From positions 1-64,000 of the forward strand of contig JAHBNG010000078.1 in assembly GCA_019217005.1 (NCBI GenBank): a stretch of 64,000 nucleotides of DNA, written 5' to 3'. The DNA is from Chloroflexi bacterium TSY (GTDB lineage Bacteria > Chloroflexota > Anaerolineae > Caldilineales > Caldilineaceae). The stretch's first letter is position 1, and each line of letters starts with the position of its first letter. The notes below the pieces were generated by a model, which ran no database searches, was not told the origin of the DNA, and worked only from the letters and a program-made list of their open reading frames with translations. Below are positions 17,104 to 25,844 of the stretch, one piece after another. The position numbers and the translations under genes are program-made.

Positions 17104-18795
17104 ATGAACAACATTCATCCAAACGAACAACAATCTACTTTCTATATCACGACCTCGATTCCCTATGTTAACGCCCAGCCTCACATCGGTCATGCCTTAG
17201 AATTTCTCCAAGCAGATGTCTTTGCGCGGGTTCAACGGTTACAAGGAAAAGATGTTCGATTCCAGACTGGAACCGATGAGAATGCGCTCAAAAACGTGCA
17301 ATCTGCCGAGGAAGCAGGAATAGCGGTTGACAAATTGGTTGCTCAAAATTCAACTCACTTTGAGGCATTGGGCCAGGTACTCAACCTCTCTTTCGATGAC
17401 TTTATCCGCACCAGCGCAGAACAGCGTCATATTCAAGGCACCCACAAATTCTGGCAAGCCTGTGACGCCAACGGTGACATCTACAAGGAAGCCTACCGTG
17501 GGTATTATTGTGTTGGCTGTGAGGTATTTCTCAGTTCGGATGAGCTTGTCGATGGAGCCTGTCCAATACACGGCACAAAGCCGGATCTAATTGAAGAAGA
17601 GAATTACTTCTTTCGTCTCTCTCGTTACCAGGATAAATTGATTGAGTTGATCGAGTCGGACCAGCTGCGAATTGTGCCTGAAACGCGCAAAAACGAGATA
17701 CTCAGCTTCATTCGGCAAGGTTTGGAGGATTTTAGCATTTCGCGCTCCAGCCAGCGCGCCAAAGGTTGGGGCATTCCTGTTCCTGGTGATCCAGAGCAGG
17801 TCATCTACGTTTGGTTCGATGCGCTCACCAACTACATCACAGGACCAGGATACGCCACAGGGGGTGAGCTATATCAGCGTTACTGGCTCAACACTGCTTC
17901 TGATGCAGACCAAAGCTCTTCATACAACATCGGGCGGTCGAGCAACACCGATATCTATTCAGCGCAACCTATCAATACAAAGGAACGAGTCCACGTAATT
18001 GGCAAGGACATCATCCGTTTCCATGCCGTCTACTGGCCCGCTATGCTTCTCTCGGCTGGCATCCCGCTACCGACAACAATTTTCGTGCACGGGTTTCTGA
18101 CAATCGAGGGTGAGAAGATCAGCAAATCCAAAGGGAATGTGATCTATCCCGATGAATTGGTCCGTGAGTTTGGAACCGATGCCTTGCGCTACTATTTACT
18201 ACGCAAAGTGCCTGCTACAGGTGATAGTAACTTCACACGCGATGAATTTGTGCAGAGTTATAATGGCGATCTGGCCGATACATTGGGCAACTTAGTCAAC
18301 CGCGTCGTGAAGATGATTGAACGTTACTACGCTGGCAAAATTCCAATCCCTGGACCAGAATCAGTATCAGATCGTGACAAACGATTTTTAGATTTGGCCC
18401 AGCAAGTATCCAAAGAAGTTTTGGCAGAACTAAACCAGTATGCGCTTCACAAAGCAACTGCAGCCATCTGGCGCCTGATTGCTGCCGCCAATAAATACAT
18501 CGTCGACGTGGCACCATGGACTCTCGCCAAAGAGCGTCATCAAAACGCCGCATCCGAGGCCCAACTAGCAACGACTCTCTATACTCTTGCAGAGGCGCTC
18601 CGGCTGGTTGCGGTGCTTCTTGCGCCGCTGTTGCCACAGACCGCGACAGGAATCGCCACGCAACTAGGAGTACCCGAGATCATCGCTCAACCTTGGTTGG
18701 ATACATTAGAATGGGGTCAAATCAGAGAGGGAACAGAAGTTCGTTCAGGTGAGGTGCTCTTTCCCAAGCCAGTAAATTGCGACAAAAGTGCCTGA
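17104..18795 (+). CDS. metG: Methionyl-tRNA synthetase
   Basis: Charges tRNA-Met with methionine. The start ATG 17104 is chosen because GGAG lies 7 bases before it; an upstream in-frame ATG at 17074 lies just behind the terminator. The class I signature is 'PYVNAQPHIGHALEFLQADV', the inserted zinc/connective domain has 'YYCVGCEVFLSSDELVDGAC', the catalytic end is 'KISKSKGNVIYPDELV', and 'VYWPAMLLSAGIPLP' and the helical anticodon-binding domain follow. 563 residues, the short form without a C-terminal tRNA-binding EMAP domain. It appears to be the sole target of the Met-codon leader and terminator upstream. Confidence 0.93.
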   Translation: MNNIHPNEQQSTFYITTSIPYVNAQPHIGHALEFLQADVFARVQRLQGKDVRFQTGTDENALKNVQSAEEAGIAVDKLVAQNSTHFEALGQVLNLSFDDFIRTSAEQRHIQGTHKFWQACDANGDIYKEAYRGYYCVGCEVFLSSDELVDGACPIHGTKPDLIEEENYFFRLSRYQDKLIELIESDQLRIVPETRKNEILSFIRQGLEDFSISRSSQRAKGWGIPVPGDPEQVIYVWFDALTNYITGPGYATGGELYQRYWLNTASDADQSSSYNIGRSSNTDIYSAQPINTKERVHVIGKDIIRFHAVYWPAMLLSAGIPLPTTIFVHGFLTIEGEKISKSKGNVIYPDELVREFGTDALRYYLLRKVPATGDSNFTRDEFVQSYNGDLADTLGNLVNRVVKMIERYYAGKIPIPGPESVSDRDKRFLDLAQQVSKEVLAELNQYALHKATAAIWRLIAAANKYIVDVAPWTLAKERHQNAASEAQLATTLYTLAEALRLVAVLLAPLLPQTATGIATQLGVPEIIAQPWLDTLEWGQIREGTEVRSGEVLFPKPVNCDKSA

Positions 18796-18832
18796 TGTGC
18801 CACTCACTTGTTCTTGGAAAATCTGCGACGCT

Positions 18833-18985
18833 AGTGCACTGTAACCGAAATTATAATAGTTTATCGTAGGTTCCGTCTCCGGCGGGACAAGCAGCCAGAG
18901 AGCAACCTCTTCCAAGTGAAGATTCAGGGTTCTTGGGCTCGTTCCTTCAGAGAAGTGACCTACGATTTCTCAACCTTCAGTGCAC
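18833..18985. repeat. Inverted-repeat element truncating a Uma2 gene
   Basis: Arms AGTGCACTG...ATCGTAGGT on the left (18833-18871) and ACCTACGAT...CAGTGCAC on the right (ending 18985), about 150 bp, looking like a MITE. No target duplication was recognised. Its right edge supplies the last codons and stop of the Uma2 fragment. Confidence 0.45.
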
Positions 18986-19261
18986 AGAGTCGGGGTTACG
19001 ACCTGTGAAAATGCCCACTTCCCCGCCCAATACACGCCCCAATTTGTGTGATTTGACGAAGTTGAACAATTCAGCAGCAATGGTCACCTCAAGGTAACCG
19101 TGTGTACGTCCTGTAGGCACAAGCTGGACGATCCTTCCTTTGATTAGCTCTGTACGACCGATATCTCCCATTGCATATAATTCATCACCGGTAATGAGTT
19201 TATGGATGCCAGATGGGGCTAAGCCTGGAGAGACGGAGCTAATTAAAGTTGCTGTCGCCAT
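18977..19261 (-). pseudogene. Uma2-family (DUF820) putative endonuclease, truncated
   Basis: Only about the first half of a Uma2 protein is present: 'LITGDELYAMGDIGRTELIK' and 'GRIVQLVPTGRTHGYLEVTI', ending at 'GGEVGIFTGRNPDSV' where full-length members (about 190 residues) continue with the second catalytic Asp/Glu-Lys part. AAGGAG precedes the start (ATG 19261 or 19264). The break coincides with the inverted-repeat element at 18833-18985. Uma2 proteins have a PD-(D/E)xK-like fold and are abundant in Cyanobacteria and Chloroflexota; their role is unclear. Confidence 0.75.
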
Positions 19262-19396
19262 CATTTACTCCTTGATTCAATCTCAAAATAGATACGGAAG
19301 CAACTTGCTTTCCAAAAGCGTTACACCGTTCACATTCATGATAGATAAGTTGATTTAACGTATCACAAAAGTGTCTGAACTGTCAATCTTATCAAA

Positions 19397-19425
19397 TTGA
19401 CAAAAAAGAACGAACCAGATAAGAT
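19397..19425 (+). promoter_or_regulatory. Promoter of the cobalamin locus
   Basis: TTGACA (19397-19402), 17-bp spacer, TAAGAT (19420-19425), directly upstream of the riboswitch aptamer. Transcription should start near 19432. Confidence 0.65.
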
Positions 19426-19439
19426 AGCGATTCACAAAT

Positions 19440-19940
19440 TGAATATGCTACCCGTTAAGGTGTGCTGCATGCTCGGATGCACAGCACGTAAAGGGGGAAG
19501 ATCGGTGAAGTCTTGCAGTTCAACTGTGCGCTGTATAAAAACATGGTTTTGCTCTATCTGATAGAGCTGCAGGAAAATCATATTTTTCACAACCGCAGCA
19601 TAAGACCAGTCCGACACTGGCCCGCAACGGTGAGTAATGATGACTTGTGAACGAGTAATCAGCATCAGTAGATCCAAATTTCAGGTTTTGAGAGAGAATT
19701 CTGGCTAAACAGTTGACATAAATACAAATTTGCCGGTCGATATCTAGTTTTTGCGTTAGATTTGGGCGATTTTCAGATATGAAATAGGTTGTTTTCTGTA
19801 ACCGAAATCTGAATAAATGACTCCAAAATCCCTGCAATCTCGACTGAAAATAGCCAAAAACGCCAAATTTGGATCTACTGAGCATACTAAATGTTCCATT
19901 CACAATTCATGATGAACAAGTCCGAATACCCGCCTTGACG
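19440..19940 (+). ncRNA. Cobalamin (B12) riboswitch, interrupted by a 215-bp MITE
   Basis: The aptamer landmarks are present: a P2-type hairpin (GTGTGCTGCATGC / GCACAGCAC), the conserved 'AAAGGGGGAAGATCGGTGAA', the core 'CACTGGCCCGCAACGGTGA' and the B12 box 'AGTCCGAATACCCGCC' (about 19919-19934). MITE-2 (19666-19880, duplication AGCAT) sits between the core and the B12 box in a variable peripheral arm: GACTTGT before and ACAAGTC after it can still pair around the insert. Such switches bind adenosylcobalamin and shut off B12 synthesis or transport genes. Here the downstream gene is the PduO-type adenosyltransferase and the rest of the cobalamin locus. A terminator at 20011 completes the unit. 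Confidence 0.82.
19666..19880 (-). repeat. 215-bp MITE (MITE-2, copy 2) inside the riboswitch
   Basis: Same ends and length as the other copies, opposite orientation to the 7551 copy, and internally more diverged, so probably an older insertion. Target duplication AGCAT at 19661-19665 and 19881-19885. Confidence 0.88.
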
Positions 19941-20010
19941 TAGTAGCTCGTTATAAACTTCGGGGACTGAGGGAGCGAGCGTCTGGTTAGAGCAATTCAC
20001 CATGCGTTTG

Positions 20011-20037
20011 ATCCCGCCAAATGGCGGGATTTTCGTT
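20011..20037 (+). terminator. Terminator in the riboswitch expression platform
   Basis: ATCCCGCC (20011-20018), loop AAAT, GGCGGGAT (20023-20030), then TTTCGTTT. It lies about 75 bp after the B12 box and before the first cobalamin gene, as expected for a transcriptional off-switch. The region 20041-20331 to the next gene holds two further inverted repeats (GGTAGTGGTT / AACCACTACC and ACGACCA / TGGTCGT) and a lone MITE-3 end. Confidence 0.65.
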
Positions 20038-20201
20038 TCATATAAACTGGGTACGACCATAGATTGAAGGTAGTGGTTACAGGGTAACTGATGCGATCGG
20101 ATTGACATCTGGTCGTAGCCTGAGAATCTCATCTCAAACGCGAGTCGTCAGTCAACGGTGAACCACTACCGATTGAAAGCAACTATGACCCGAGCAGAGC
20201 T

Positions 20202-20228
20202 CATTTTCACACTTTGTGGTACACACTC
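20202..20228. repeat. Solo MITE-3 end
   Basis: CATTTTCACACTTTGTGGTA followed by CACACTC matches the right end of MITE-3. No matching left end lies at the expected 78-80 bp distance, so it is a fragment. Confidence 0.5.
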
Positions 20229-20331
20229 GATATATTCCGCAGCAGCACATTATAACATTCTTTCTCGACTAAAAAGTGTTATTTTATGGCGCTGCTTGGC
20301 ATAGAATCTGTAATGAAAGAACAACACAAAT

Positions 20332-20895
20332 ATGCCGAGATTAACTAAAATCTATACGCGCCGGGGCGACGATGGCACAACGGCACTTGGTGGCGGTCAA
20401 CGTGTGCCAAAAGAGTCGTTGCGCGTGCAAGCGTATGGTACTGTTGATGAACTGAATTCAGCGCTTGGGGTTGCCATTGCTTCCGGACTTTCTCCTCGGT
20501 TAGAGGAAGTTTTACCAGTTATTCAAAATGAGCTATTTCATTTGGGATCCGACCTCTGCTTTATCGAGGAAGACAAAATTCAATATCAGATCCCCCAGAT
20601 CGAAGAACGCCACGTCAAAAAACTGGAAGAGCTCATTGACGAACTGACCATCATCGTTGGACCACTCGAAAATTTTATTCTACCGGGGGGTGTCATTGGA
20701 GCAGCACACCTCCACGTTGCCCGAACTGTTTGTCGCCGCGCCGAGCGCGAAGTAATCGAACTCTCGCGCATCGAATCAATCGGTACATACGTAATCGGTT
20801 ATTTAAATCGGCTCTCCGACGCACTTTTTGTTATGGCGCGCTATGAGAACCACGAGAGAAATGTGCCAGAACCACTGTGGGACACGTTGGCGTAA
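20332..20895 (+). CDS. pduO: Cob(I)alamin adenosyltransferase, PduO type
   Basis: 187 residues. Transfers the adenosyl group of ATP to Co(I) of corrinoids. Family marks are '[20 protein letters not shown]', '[14 protein letters not shown]', '[12 protein letters not shown]', '[20 protein letters not shown]' with 'CRRAEREV', and '[14 protein letters not shown]'. It is the first gene after the B12 riboswitch. A second, unrelated adenosyltransferase (CobO type) is encoded at 30457 in the same locus, so the two may serve salvage and de novo routes respectively. The ATG lies at an AAT-rich leader without a strong ribosome binding site. Confidence 0.92.
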   Translation: MPRLTKIYTRRGDDGTTALGGGQRVPKESLRVQAYGTVDELNSALGVAIASGLSPRLEEVLPVIQNELFHLGSDLCFIEEDKIQYQIPQIEERHVKKLEELIDELTIIVGPLENFILPGGVIGAAHLHVARTVCRRAEREVIELSRIESIGTYVIGYLNRLSDALFVMARYENHERNVPEPLWDTLA

Positions 20896-21033
20896 TTCGT
20901 GTTCGTATATCGTGTTGCGTGATGCTGGATACAAGCATTACAACCAATTTCTCAACCGGTACCACGCAGCACGCACTACGCAATATGCTTCAATTACTAT
21001 ACCGATTCGATCGACTCGAACCAACAAGTAGGA

Positions 21034-21387
21034 ATGCATTTATACATGTCTAGTGCACCAATCCAAGCACCATATGCTCGTCACGTGCTAATTTGTACCG
21101 GTTGTTATTGCGACCCCGAGGGGAAAAGCAATGATCTCTATCGCACGCTTGCGCATAAATTGGGTGATCTGGGTCAATATGATAATCCCGTTCGCGTGAA
21201 ACGCGGTGTTACGCCGTGCTTAGGCGTTTGCTATGGTGGACCCTTGCTTGTCGTCTACCCTGATGGCATCTGGTACCATAGTGTGGATGAGGATCTTCTC
21301 GATCGCATTATCGAAGAACACTTTCGCAACAACCAGCCGGTGGAAGAGTACATCTTTCACCGATTGGATCAATCGGTTCTCGCATAA
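21034..21387 (+). CDS. Thioredoxin-like [2Fe-2S] ferredoxin
   Basis: 117 residues of the thioredoxin-fold ferredoxin family. Ligand pattern: '[12 protein letters not shown]' (C-x4-C) and '[20 protein letters not shown]' (C-x3-C). The same domain is fused to CobO (30457) and to CobN (31549) downstream, with the shared run 'VVYPDG-WYHSVD'. Its place in a B12 locus suggests electron delivery to the corrinoid cobalt for adenosylation or to chelation steps; that is inference. The start could be ATG 21034 or 21046. Confidence 0.8.
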   Translation: MHLYMSSAPIQAPYARHVLICTGCYCDPEGKSNDLYRTLAHKLGDLGQYDNPVRVKRGVTPCLGVCYGGPLLVVYPDGIWYHSVDEDLLDRIIEEHFRNNQPVEEYIFHRLDQSVLA

Positions 21388-21571
21388 CATCAAAAATCTT
21401 ATTCTGAATGACAAAGTCTTGCTCCGACGTGTAGGATTGGATGAGCCGTGGTATCTCTCAATTGGCGATCAACCAAGATGACGATTTTACGTAGATGTAT
21501 GTAACCCATTGTGTACTACGTTCGACATCAAGAACATTCTGTTTTCGATATGACCCAACAGGAGAGCAACA

Positions 21572-21886
21572 ATGATCGGTGAAGTACTTTTGCAACGTGG
21601 AACAACGCTGGTTCGTCGTCTACGGTTAGCACCGGGTGAGGCGATGCCTTGGCATCGAGATCCTTTTCACCGCATAACAGTTATCTTAAGCGGCGATGAG
21701 ATCTTAATCGAATACCGTGACAGCGACGAGGTGCATCAGATCCCTGTATCAGAAGGACAAGTGGATTGGGATGAGCCAACAGATCGTGTTCACCGTGGTG
21801 TGAACATTGGTGATCGCATTTATGAAGAGGTGGTCATCTTTTTTCTTGACGACCCAGACAACATACCGCAACCAACCGAACTTTAG
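21572..21886 (+). CDS. Small cupin-domain protein
   Basis: 104 residues with a single cupin barrel: 'LRRLRLAPGEAMPWHRDPFH' and 'ITVILSGDEILIEYRDSDE', then 'DRVHRGVNIGDRIYEEVVIF'. His residues at 'WHRDPFHR' and 'VHRG' could bind a metal. CAGGAG stands 6-7 bases before the ATG. It lies between the ferredoxin and an LRR gene in the cobalamin locus; no specific link to B12 is evident. The stretch 21388-21571 before it is noncoding without recognisable features. Confidence 0.7.
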   Translation: MIGEVLLQRGTTLVRRLRLAPGEAMPWHRDPFHRITVILSGDEILIEYRDSDEVHQIPVSEGQVDWDEPTDRVHRGVNIGDRIYEEVVIFFLDDPDNIPQPTEL

Positions 21887-21909
21887 GACAATCAGCTCAC
21901 GCTCATATC

Positions 21910-22950
21910 ATGAAAAAATCAAGCAGCGTGGTGGAGTTTATTCAACAGAATCAACAGACGGAGCATTGTGATCTGGTTGGCCGCCAACTCGATTCGCTAC
22001 CAAACTCCTTTGGTACACTGAAACAATTGAAGACACTCAAATTAGATGACAACCAACTGACCGATCTCCCAGCCTCAATTGGCGACATCATTATGCTTGA
22101 GGAATTGCACATCGATCAAAATCAGTTGGTCGTTTTGCCAGAGAGCTTCCGACACTTAACCAATCTAAAAAAGTTATCATTGCGTGACAATCGATTAACA
22201 TCCCTACCAAACTGGTTCTGTCAGTTACCAAATCTCCAAACGCTAGTGGTTGGCGAAAATCCCCTTGATTCTCTGCCCGACTGGATAGGCGATCTGATCA
22301 ATTTGCATGAATTATATGTCCATAACAGCAACCTGACGTCGCTGCCCGTGTCGTTTGGCAACTTGACCAATCTACGTACGCTCGACTTGGGTCACAATGC
22401 GTTAACATCTCTGCCTGAAACCATCGGCAATCTAACCAATCTGACAAATTTCCTATATATCAGCGACAATCATCTGAGCGATCTGCCTACGTCAATCGGC
22501 AATCTGGTAAACCTGCGCTATCTAGGCGTGACGCATAATCAGTTGACAATCCTGCCAGAGGAAATTGGCAATCTAACCAGTCTAGAAGAATTCCGTTTGT
22601 ACAACAATCAGCTTGCCACGTTGCCTAAATCCATTGGTCGGTTGCACCAGTTGAAAGAACTGCACCTAATGAACAACAAATTGGCGGTCTTGCCAGAATC
22701 AATTGGTGCCCTATCCAACCTGAAATATCTTGATTTGCGGAACAACCGATTGGATTCTTGGCCGGAATCGTTGCACAATTTAAAATCGCTCCGCTTTCTA
22801 GATCTACGAGCCAACAAACTGACTTCGCTGCCAGACATCATCTCTGAACTTCCTCAGTTGGAAAAGCTCGATTTGCGTTGGAATAAGCTCGACGCCTTGC
22901 CCGATTGGATCCAAACACTTAAAAAGCAAGGATGTACAGTTTTCATCTAG
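21910..22950 (+). CDS. Leucine-rich repeat protein
   Basis: 346 residues made of about 13 LRRs of 23 residues with consensus 'LPxSIGxLxxLxxLxLxxN', the bacterial Leu-rich type also found in plant/Roco-like proteins. No signal peptide, membrane helix or catalytic domain is present, so it should be a cytosolic protein-binding scaffold. It begins 24 bp after the cupin gene. Immediately downstream starts a cobJ lacking its first half, which suggests that LRR and cupin genes arrived with a rearrangement that deleted the cobJ 5' part (inference). Confidence 0.8.
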   Translation: MKKSSSVVEFIQQNQQTEHCDLVGRQLDSLPNSFGTLKQLKTLKLDDNQLTDLPASIGDIIMLEELHIDQNQLVVLPESFRHLTNLKKLSLRDNRLTSLPNWFCQLPNLQTLVVGENPLDSLPDWIGDLINLHELYVHNSNLTSLPVSFGNLTNLRTLDLGHNALTSLPETIGNLTNLTNFLYISDNHLSDLPTSIGNLVNLRYLGVTHNQLTILPEEIGNLTSLEEFRLYNNQLATLPKSIGRLHQLKELHLMNNKLAVLPESIGALSNLKYLDLRNNRLDSWPESLHNLKSLRFLDLRANKLTSLPDIISELPQLEKLDLRWNKLDALPDWIQTLKKQGCTVFI

Positions 22951-23051
22951 AATGTTTAGCCACCTTGATCATCGTCACAACCAAAAGTAGAACAAACAGC
23001 TTGTTTGTTCCATATGATGAATGAATACATATAGCCATCTATACTGCGGTT

Positions 23052-24101
23052 GTGATGAATACCGTGGTTTGCGCAAGCTCAATCAGAGAGAACAAACTAC
23101 GGTTTTCAGGCAGAGCAAAGTATAGAATGTACAATGATATGATCGCAATTCAAGCAGCGGCAGTGCGTTTAGGTGCGCCATTTGGGGACGATTTATGCAC
23201 CATTCACCTGAGCGATCAGTCGACGCCTTGGAACATCATCAAACGCCGTGTGCAGGCTGCAGCCTGGGGGGATTTTGTGGTTGGCTTTTACAATCCTTCC
23301 AGCAGAAAGCATGAAGATCGATTGACCTGCGCCATCGAAATTTTACGCTCTGAACGCCGCCCCGATACACCCGTGCTCATTGCGCAAAACGTCACCCGTC
23401 CAGATGAGTCAACGACCATCACGACATTAGAAGAATTTGATCCAACCGTTTTGGATATAGTCACCCTCGTGATTGTAGGCAACACGCAGACAGATCAATT
23501 TGGTTCAAGGGTCGTATCACAGCGGGGCTCTCTGCAAAATGACCCCTCTCAAGAGGAAGCAAGGCAGCGGTTCGCCAAAATCGAGCCAAAGTCTTACAGA
23601 GATCAGCCTCATGGCTTTTCTCATAAACAGCAGACGCAGCCGAAGTTCCAACATCGCATTTATCCCATTGCCCTGACTGGATTACAAGATGCGCGTGTGC
23701 TGGTTGTGGGCGGTGGGCCAGTGGGCGAACGCAAGGTAAAAAATCTGTTGACCGTCGGCGCACACGTTACGCTTGTCAGCCCACGGGCTACACCGCTCTT
23801 ACAAAAATGGGCTGCATCGGGTCAGATTCGATGGTTGTCCCGTTCCTACCAAACAAACGACTGCATCGGTGTTCGTTTGGTCTACGCCGCCACAAATCAG
23901 CGAATGGTCAATGCCCAGATTGCGCGAGATGCAGCCCAACTTGATCTGCTCTGCAACGTGGCAGATGCGCCACACGAAGGCAATTTTCATCTTCCTGCTG
24001 TCTATCGACAAGATAATGTCGTTGTAGCAGTCAGCACAGAGCAAGCGCAACCAAAACACGCCATCAAGATACGCGATGCAATTTCCAAGTGGCTCAAGTA
24101 G
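23052..24101 (+). CDS. Remnant of CobJ (precorrin-3B C17-methyltransferase) fused to precorrin-2 dehydrogenase SirC
   Basis: 349 residues in two parts. Residues about 30-160 match only the C-terminal half of CobJ/CbiH ('IQAAAVRLGAPFGDDLCTIH', 'DFVVGFYNPSSRK', 'VLIAQNVTRPDE', 'TLVIVGNTQTD'). The N-terminal half with the SAM-binding G-x-G-P-G and its catalytic pocket is missing, and only 100 bp separate this gene from the LRR gene. Residues about 200-349 are an NAD-dependent precorrin-2 dehydrogenase/Met8-like domain ('YPIALTGLQDARVLVVGGGP', 'VGERKVKNLLTVGAHVTLVS', 'CNVADAPHEGNFHLPAVYR'), which oxidises precorrin-2 to sirohydrochlorin. The dehydrogenase may work; the methyltransferase half cannot. 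The start codon is uncertain. Confidence 0.8.
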   Translation: MMNTVVCASSIRENKLRFSGRAKYRMYNDMIAIQAAAVRLGAPFGDDLCTIHLSDQSTPWNIIKRRVQAAAWGDFVVGFYNPSSRKHEDRLTCAIEILRSERRPDTPVLIAQNVTRPDESTTITTLEEFDPTVLDIVTLVIVGNTQTDQFGSRVVSQRGSLQNDPSQEEARQRFAKIEPKSYRDQPHGFSHKQQTQPKFQHRIYPIALTGLQDARVLVVGGGPVGERKVKNLLTVGAHVTLVSPRATPLLQKWAASGQIRWLSRSYQTNDCIGVRLVYAATNQRMVNAQIARDAAQLDLLCNVADAPHEGNFHLPAVYRQDNVVVAVSTEQAQPKHAIKIRDAISKWLK

Positions 24102-24203
24102 AACAAACAGGCTATTTGTTCCACACAGATTACGAGGAGTACCACACAACACTCTCGAAACAACGTGATCGAGAAGCATACATAAGCCCATGAGTACAGG
24201 ACG

Positions 24204-25838
24204 ATGACGGGAAAAGCTTACTTAGTTGGTGCAGGCCCTGGTCGCGCCGATCTAATTACAATACGCGGTCTCCAATTGCTCCGACAGGCCGATGTCGTCC
24301 TGTACGACCGGTTGATTGGTGCCGAACTCCTGCATGAAGCGACCGAGAAAGCCGAATTGATCTTTGTGGGCAAATGTCCTGGCCATCATGTGAAACAACA
24401 AAACGAAATCAATCAGATGTTGCTCAACTCTGTTCGGGCAGGCAATCAGGTTGTGCGGCTCAAAGGCGGTGACCCTTTTGTTTTTGGACGGGGAGGAGAG
24501 GAAGCGCTTTACTTGACCGAGAACGGTTGCGCATTTGAGGTCGTACCAGGTATTACCTCATCGGTGGCAGTTCCGGCCTATGCTGGTATTCCCGTGACGC
24601 AAAAGGATATGGCAGCGGGATTTGCGGTCCTAACCGGCTACGAAGATCCCACCAAACCACGGAGTCAGACGGAGTGGAGCGCACTGGCACATGTATCGAC
24701 GCTCGTTGTCCTGATGACAGTTAAGAACATTGAGCATCTTGTCACCAATTTGCTCGATGCAGGACGCGCACCAGAGACTCCTGTCATAGCGGTCAGTCGC
24801 GGCACAATCGCACAGCAGCAGACAGTTCAGGCTACTCTCTCGACCTTGGCGGAACGTATCATGCAGGCGAAGCTGCCTACCCCCGCCATTGTCATCATTG
24901 GAAATGTTGTCACATTAGCGGCTCAGCTCGCCTGGTTTCATCTAGATGAGTCGAGAAGTCATTTCGTTCCGGCGTCAATTCCTTTCACAGAACAGAACAA
25001 TAACCCATCCGATGGAAAAAGGATGCCTCTGAACGGCGATGATGACAAATCCTATCCAAACTCACTGAATGAGCCAGTACCGACCGGACGCGTCTATTTG
25101 GTTGGTGCAGGTCCTGGCGACCCCACTCTCCTCACGGTTCGCGGGTACAGGGCTCTCCAACAGGCTGACGTCATTTTATACGATCGATTGAGCGCCCCGG
25201 AACTGTTGGCGTTCGCAAAGCCAGATGCTCTATGTATCAACGTTGGCAAAGCACCGACGCGCAACCGTTATCCGCAAAGTGAAATCAATCGACTGTTGGT
25301 GGGGTACGGCAAAAAAGGGCAAACGGTTGTTCGGCTCAAGGGCGGCGATCCTTTTGTCTTTGGCCTGGGCGGTGATGAATGCCTGAGCTTGAAAGAGGCG
25401 GGCATTCGTTATGAAGTCATCCCGGGAGTTTCCAGCATGACGGCGGTTCCTGCCTACGCGGGCATTCCCGTTACTCACCGCGGGGTATCGACCATGCTGA
25501 CGGTACTATCTGCCCACGATGCAAATGCCGAACAGATTGGTGGTATTCCATGGATGCATCTGCCCAAACAAGGCACGCTAGTAATTCTGATGGGGGCCAA
25601 GAAGTTGCCTTTGATCGTGGAACAGTTGCTCACTTATCATGCGAATGCTGACACGCCTATTGCCGTCATTGAATCTGGTACGACAGCAGCGCAGAAAGTC
25701 AAGCAATCAACAGTGCGAGAAATGCGGCAAACATTGGAGCCCATTCCGCCACCCGCGCTGATTGTGGTGGGTGAGGTGGTTCGACTACGCGAGAAATTGC
25801 AATGGTTTCAGGCGAGTTTGGCAACAACTGAAATTTAG
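24204..25838 (+). CDS. cobA: Tandem uroporphyrinogen-III C-methyltransferase (CobA-CobA fusion)
   Basis: 544 residues holding two complete SUMT domains (about 1-250 and 296-540) joined by a Ser/Asp-rich linker. Each has 'VYLVGAGPG', a 'DVVLYDRL'/'DVILYDRL' strand, 'VRLKGGDPFVFG' and 'VPAYAGIPVT', the SAM-binding and substrate-binding signatures. SUMT methylates uroporphyrinogen III at C2 and C7 to precorrin-2, the branch point to B12 and siroheme. Usual SUMTs have one domain or are fused to HemD or CysG parts; two SUMT copies in one chain are unusual. Position between SirC and CobQ supports the B12/siroheme role. Confidence 0.88.
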   Translation: MTGKAYLVGAGPGRADLITIRGLQLLRQADVVLYDRLIGAELLHEATEKAELIFVGKCPGHHVKQQNEINQMLLNSVRAGNQVVRLKGGDPFVFGRGGEEALYLTENGCAFEVVPGITSSVAVPAYAGIPVTQKDMAAGFAVLTGYEDPTKPRSQTEWSALAHVSTLVVLMTVKNIEHLVTNLLDAGRAPETPVIAVSRGTIAQQQTVQATLSTLAERIMQAKLPTPAIVIIGNVVTLAAQLAWFHLDESRSHFVPASIPFTEQNNNPSDGKRMPLNGDDDKSYPNSLNEPVPTGRVYLVGAGPGDPTLLTVRGYRALQQADVILYDRLSAPELLAFAKPDALCINVGKAPTRNRYPQSEINRLLVGYGKKGQTVVRLKGGDPFVFGLGGDECLSLKEAGIRYEVIPGVSSMTAVPAYAGIPVTHRGVSTMLTVLSAHDANAEQIGGIPWMHLPKQGTLVILMGAKKLPLIVEQLLTYHANADTPIAVIESGTTAAQKVKQSTVREMRQTLEPIPPPALIVVGEVVRLREKLQWFQASLATTEI

Positions 25839-25844
25839 AACGTT

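Noticed and set aside
20041..20331. Second riboswitch or small RNA before pduO
   Set aside because: Two inverted repeats are present but no conserved aptamer motif; a decayed small element is at least as likely.
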